From positions 1-64,000 of the forward strand of contig CAXHUL010000547.1 of assembly GCA_964019695.1 (NCBI GenBank): a stretch of 64,000 bases of DNA, given 5' to 3'. Position numbers and translations under genes: made by a program. This DNA is from Loripinus fragilis. Taxonomy: Eukaryota > Mollusca > Bivalvia > Lucinida > Lucinidae. Below are positions 26,501 through 32,500 of this stretch, piece after piece. Under the pieces are notes generated by a model, which saw only the letters and a list, made by a program, of their open reading frames with translations, was not told the DNA's origin and did no database searches. How positions within the stretch are numbered: position 1 is the first letter of the stretch; each line of letters begins with the position of its first letter.

Positions 26501-29500
26501 ACTAGCAATGCTTTGAGTAACAAGTTAATTTTCTTTCCTGATAAAAACATGGAGAAATCAGAACACTAAGCAAACATGTTAAAAAAAATCCATATTCTCA
26601 AGCAGTAAAAAAGCAAATTATTTCATAACTATATGGGTTTTGAGAACTATGATCAAAGTGGGCAGCAACATTAAAGCAAGTGATCTGAAATGCATGCCCT
26701 TATGAAACCATGCATGATCAAAATAAACTGAAAAATAAGAAAGGTTGTGTACTAAAGAATTGAAAGAATCAAGGGTAGCCATTTTAGGCTATGTGATGTC
26801 ACACAGCCCTATTTAAATATGCATAATAACTAGTTTTCTGCAAGTTTGCATTTTTATTGGTTCTTCTGTTGAAAAAAGTTGATTTTGAAACTCTCCCCGA
26901 AAAAATACAGTTTGCAATAAAATTGGGATTTTATTAGCTTTAAAAATTTACATGAAATTCATGAAATGTTCAAAATGGCCTCCATTGGCTTATCAGAAGT
27001 CAGAATTGTTTTTCGGAGTGCTATAACTTTCTTATTTTACATCTGATTTTGATCTGGTTTTTGGCAGATTGCATGGTTTAATAAGGGCTTGCATTTCAAA
27101 GTCACTTTCTCTCAATATTGCTGTCCCCCTTAAAGAGTGTGGAAGAGTCTTGCAAAAACTGTTCTTTTCTTTCTCTCTCAATTAATCACAATTAATCTCA
27201 TTGAGTTGATTCCAATATACATGTATAGTTAACCAAATGTTTTGTTAACACTATGCTTTTCTTTTTATTAGAAACAAATTGAATCTTTTTAATATTTATC
27301 TCTTTATTGACCCTTTTATGACCAGAAGCCCATAAATTGGTTCTTTAGCTTCTAGTTAAGACCCAGATGCATAATGTGGCATTTCATCAGGATCTTCACA
27401 CTTTGCTAAGACAAAATCAATCTTCAGAGAAAAATATATATTTTTGGGGAAATTATAACCTGTGGCCCTCAATATGTACAAGGGACCATCCTGCCATAAT
27501 TTTATCAAACTTAATGGGAAATTCCATTGATCTAAAAAGGGTTAATGAAAACTTTCAACTGATCTTTTTCGTGCATGTTGATTTCTCTAGTTTTGTTTAG
27601 TTACTTTTGCTTTTGTTTTCTGAAAGTTTTCTAATATTTGGTATTAGGTGGCGATTTCTCCTAATGTGTAAGTATAGGCAACTAGCCTTAGGTCTACTAA
27701 TTAAGTCACCATTTCACAGGGGCCGCATGAAGAGAAAAGTTGTCTTAGGATTGAGGCTCTAAATGTTTGAATGCTAATTACTTGACACAACAAGCCTAAG
27801 CAAGCAAAGCAGACCCAGATCAGACTGCTCCTGGAGGAGCAGTCTGATCAGGTCCTTCATTGTTTGTTGTTCAGCATAGCATTGTTTGAATCAGAGCATC
27901 CATCTTTGTTGATATGCTTTAATGTATTGAATGTTACTGACTAGCAGGGACGTATGTGCATGCTGATAAGGCCTTTGTCTGCCTGCCCAAACACTAAGAC
28001 ATACTTTTGTATAGGGCTGTTACATTCATAAAATCCTTTTTCTAACCAGATTCTACCATGTAGCCATCCAATTCTAATCCATATTACTTATTAAGTAATA
28101 AGCACTAATTACTGAGCATGAGACTGTTCCAGTTTAAAAAATGGATCCCATTTCTAACCAGATTTTAATATGTAACCTTCCAATTCTAATCCAACATACT
28201 AAACACAACACTATATACACTTAACATTTCAATGATAACTATTTTAGAAGTCATCTTATGCATCTTATTTTGATCATTGATTATTGTTTTAGGGGTCTAA
28301 AACTATGCCATTTTATATCTTTTTGCATAATACATGGTTCTTAATGGTTTGTTAAATATTTGTGCATGGTTAATCTCCCATCAGTAGCTTAGGACATATA
28401 GGGCAAAGAAATTAAAGTGGTTCGTTTGAGTACCCACAACATTTGTTTTGGTTAAGAAATAAGAAAATTATTTTTTGATCACACAGTCTTAACTGGAGGC
28501 CCGTCATGAGGTTCTCATACAACCAGGAAAGACTCAGACTAGTCTGTGGATCATTATAGCCTCATCAGAGCCTTCCAAGCCCAAGTACACAGTAAGGAAA
28601 TGGATGATGGTTAAAAATAAAAAAACCTCGATCCTTAGCCTGACTGGATAGCTGAGCACTCACATTTAACTCTTTGCATGCTGGGTAATTTTTCATGCTT
28701 TTTTATCGTCTGCTGATTTTTTAATCCCCGGACGCGAAGCAGAAGGGGGCTATAGGAATGCCCTCCCTCTGTCAGTCTGTCAGTCTGTTGTACCTTATCT
28801 GAGACCAAACTATTTGCATGATTTATCAGCAGACATTACCAGCAGGCAAAGAGTTAAATTTAGAATGACTCTGTATATTTGATAAGTACCATTTTATCAT
28901 GGGCAGGCCCATATACTTGAATTCACCATTCCTCATGCACTGTCACAAACACCAATTATTATACAAACTTGCACAAATAGTAACCCCAATTCTTTCACCA
29001 TTTCCCCAACTTGATATAATTCCGACTTTCAAATGTTTATTTTCTGCTCACATTGTGCCCAAGAGGAGCTTTCTTGATGGTCTGTCAATCAACAATTGCT
29101 TCAAATGACATCTCCTAAACTACTTGATAGAATTTTACCACACAACAGGGATCCTCTTTTGAAGTTGTTGAATATTTATTTCCATGCAGAATTCTGGCTG
29201 CCATGGTAACTTAATGAAAAGCTTAAAGTCTTCTTGTCTAAAACTACTGGCCAATTTGATTTTAATTTGTGTGTGTAATGTCCCACTAACAGCAAAGGTC
29301 ATAATGGAGATGGGCCACAGCTAAAAGTCTCATCCCACAGACTTTTGAAGCTGGGGATTGAACTTGCGACCCTTGATTTACAAGACAAGTGATTTAAGCA
29401 CTACACTACAACGGCTCCTATATCATTTGATACAGAATCTGATAGGCCTTCAGTTGCCATATGGCAAGATTGTTTAAATAATTCTGACCTGTTTAAAACA

Positions 29501-32500
29501 TGTCTACATAACCCTTAGATTGACATTCTAAATAAACCCCAGAGTTGAGTTGAGTTTTTAAAGTAGCATGAAGTTGGATCAAATTGTTTGAAGTGCTGTA
29601 TCATAATAAGATCTTATTACACCCTGCTTTGGATAAAATCATATCTTGCCCTTCTTAGCACATTAGTGAAAAATATATTGACTATATAGTCATTGCTACT
29701 GGCTTACACTTCATATGGTCAAAAAATGGAATTTTCCCCATTCAAAATGCACAAAGATTGAATGTTATTATATAATCAATAGGTACTAATTTACACACTG
29801 CATGTGATATCGCAGTAGGTAGAAACTAATGTACACTGTACAAGTTAAGCACTGTTTTCTTGTAGGACAATTCACTATAAAAATTCTCGAGCATGCCATC
29901 ATGACTTGTGTTTCAGGTAAATATTGGTCAATGTATCAAATTGTACTGTAGCAGCATGTAGCATGATTTTAGCACATGTTCATGGTCATAGATTGCTAAC
30001 TGTTTTCAGAGAAATTGGATCTATTCAAAGGGAAGGTTTGTTGCGCACAGTGATATGGGTTCCATGAATAAGCAATTACAGTAATTATTTTAAGTCACAC
30101 TTCAGCTGGTTGTTCGAGAAGTTAACTTATGAGAACTTGCTCAGAATTACATGTAATATTATATAAATAGGGTAAAATGGTTAACCCTTAACGAGCCAAC
30201 CGCAACAAGTCGTCTGCTTTTCTCATCTGCCAAAATGTTTAAGAAGCCTCTATTGCAAACAGTGTGGACCCAGTCTGCTCCTATAGGAGCAGTCTGTTCT
30301 GGGTCCACGCTGTTCGCTTCCATACCTAATTTGTCAGCAATGTTAGGCAATTCTTTGCAGCAGACTACTTCAACAGACGACATTTTAAGGTGCATTTTTT
30401 TCTTGGTATTTTAAGGTTCAAACATATGAGCCACATTATCATGACATACATTACAGGAAAGACTCAGATCAGCCCCATGGGCATATTCTCAGAGTCTTGG
30501 CTATATACATGAAGCAACATTGGTTCCTTAGCTAGCATTTGAACTCTCATTGACAGTGAAGAAGCTGGTCAGATATGGTGGATGCATAAGCTGATCTCTG
30601 ACTGCTGGGCACACAATCATTTTGTTAGTTTTGTCATGCTGCTTAAACTATTTATAATAAGGTCACTGACCAGCTTATGCATTAATGGAGTTTGATCAGA
30701 CATACACAAAAATTGGTGACATGCAGCTTTGTAATGGGTAAGACATAGCTATTAGAGAGTTGGGCCACAACTTGTCATGACATCTTGGATCAGTATGATT
30801 TAATTACAGCCATCACTATATTGATTCCTTCACTGTCAAAATTATAGCATCTGCTTTTGTAAGCACAGCAATCAATCAGATTTGATAGATAAAGTTATGA
30901 GATCTTGTACATAGTTGTATTAAAAAAAAAGGAATATAATTTTTTTCTAATAGAGGTCAAGAACTTTTTGAGTGGCCCTCATACTTTAGAAATTATACTT
31001 AAGGAATAAAGAAACACAATAAACACTTTGATTCATTGTAAGCATACAATATGATTCAAGCTTTTATTGCAAATGATATTAATTCACGAGAGCAGTATGT
31101 ATCCGTCAAATTACAGCAGGTTCAAGGTAATTATCGATTACGTAATCATGTTGATAGGCGCGTAACCAGCCTGACCCCCGTAGTAAACTGTTGAAACAGG
31201 ATTAATAAAAGCAAAATTTGATTCAACCATCAGTTTGTTGTTTTAAAAAGTCTTGGAATAGATTGCGGATCAAGGAAATGATGAGCTAGCAACCTTCTTG
31301 TAGGATTCTGAAACAGCTTAACATCATTAATGTCAACTCTTAATACTGCGTGAAACGCATAAAATTTCTTTTCTGTTTGAGCTTTATTCATTACACGGAC
31401 ATTTTCTTCAAGAATTATGACTTCAGACTTTCAGACTTCAAAAACCGTCAATTCTGACGTCAAAATTCGATATCCTACATTTTAATGGTTTCCATAATAT
31501 TTATGCGGTTTTCCAATGAGAGAATGGTCCAGTGAGAAAGTTTAGGTTACAGTTAACAAGTTTAGTGTATACTTTCGGCGTGTAATAAGGTGTTTTCACT
31601 TGCATTATGCCATGCTTTGTTTGGCTAACGTCAACATAAACACCCTACCAGCATATTTCTACTGTATCTAAAAAGTAAGTTTTTTCCAAAGAAAGCATGT
31701 TCTGTAGTCACTGGGTTTATCTTACCCCGTATATTCACCAGCCACCAAACCTGACGGCTCTAAGTGATTTTTCTGCTTATCCACTACCATTGTGTATTTT
31801 GCCATTCAAGTAGCCTGTTTTGATGCATTATTTGACTGCAGTACAATATGATTGGATGTTTGTTTCATTTGCACATTGTCAAGTCGACACCAAATAACCA
31901 AGCATGCAAAAGACAGGGTTTCTTGATCTTTATTCTGACATTCACGTCACATTTTACGTGTTTTATGTTTTCATCTTGTAGCGTACAATGTTGCGTTAAA
32001 TTGACATTTTGGTATTTCATCACATGCTGCTAATACTTAATTAGAAATTTTCAAAAGAGATTTCACCAAACCCTCATTTAAACATGCAAAAATTATTTTT
32101 CCGTCTGTTGCGTTTCTTTATTCCTTAAGTATTTTGCTTTGTCTCTTTTCAATCCAGATCAGTTTGCATGCTGGGTAATATTGCATGCTTTTTGGATGTT
32201 TACAGATTTTTTCCAAGATGAACTTTTTAAACATTCTTTCAGGAATACCATCAGAGTATCAAACAGTTTGGATCCAGAACAGGCCCCATGTTTTGTTGGG
32301 CCTGATCTGGGTCCAAACTATTTTCAAAGGTTGTCAGCAGAAAAAACTAGCAGGTGAACAGTTAAAGGCTGTTTTGGCTAGATTTTAGAATCTGTCGGCT
32401 ACTTTTTGTTATATTCATTTGGTGAATATGATTGAACATACAATACATGGATTTAAAAGACTTGACATCTCTTTTGGTGTTACGGGTTAGGTTAGGGTTA

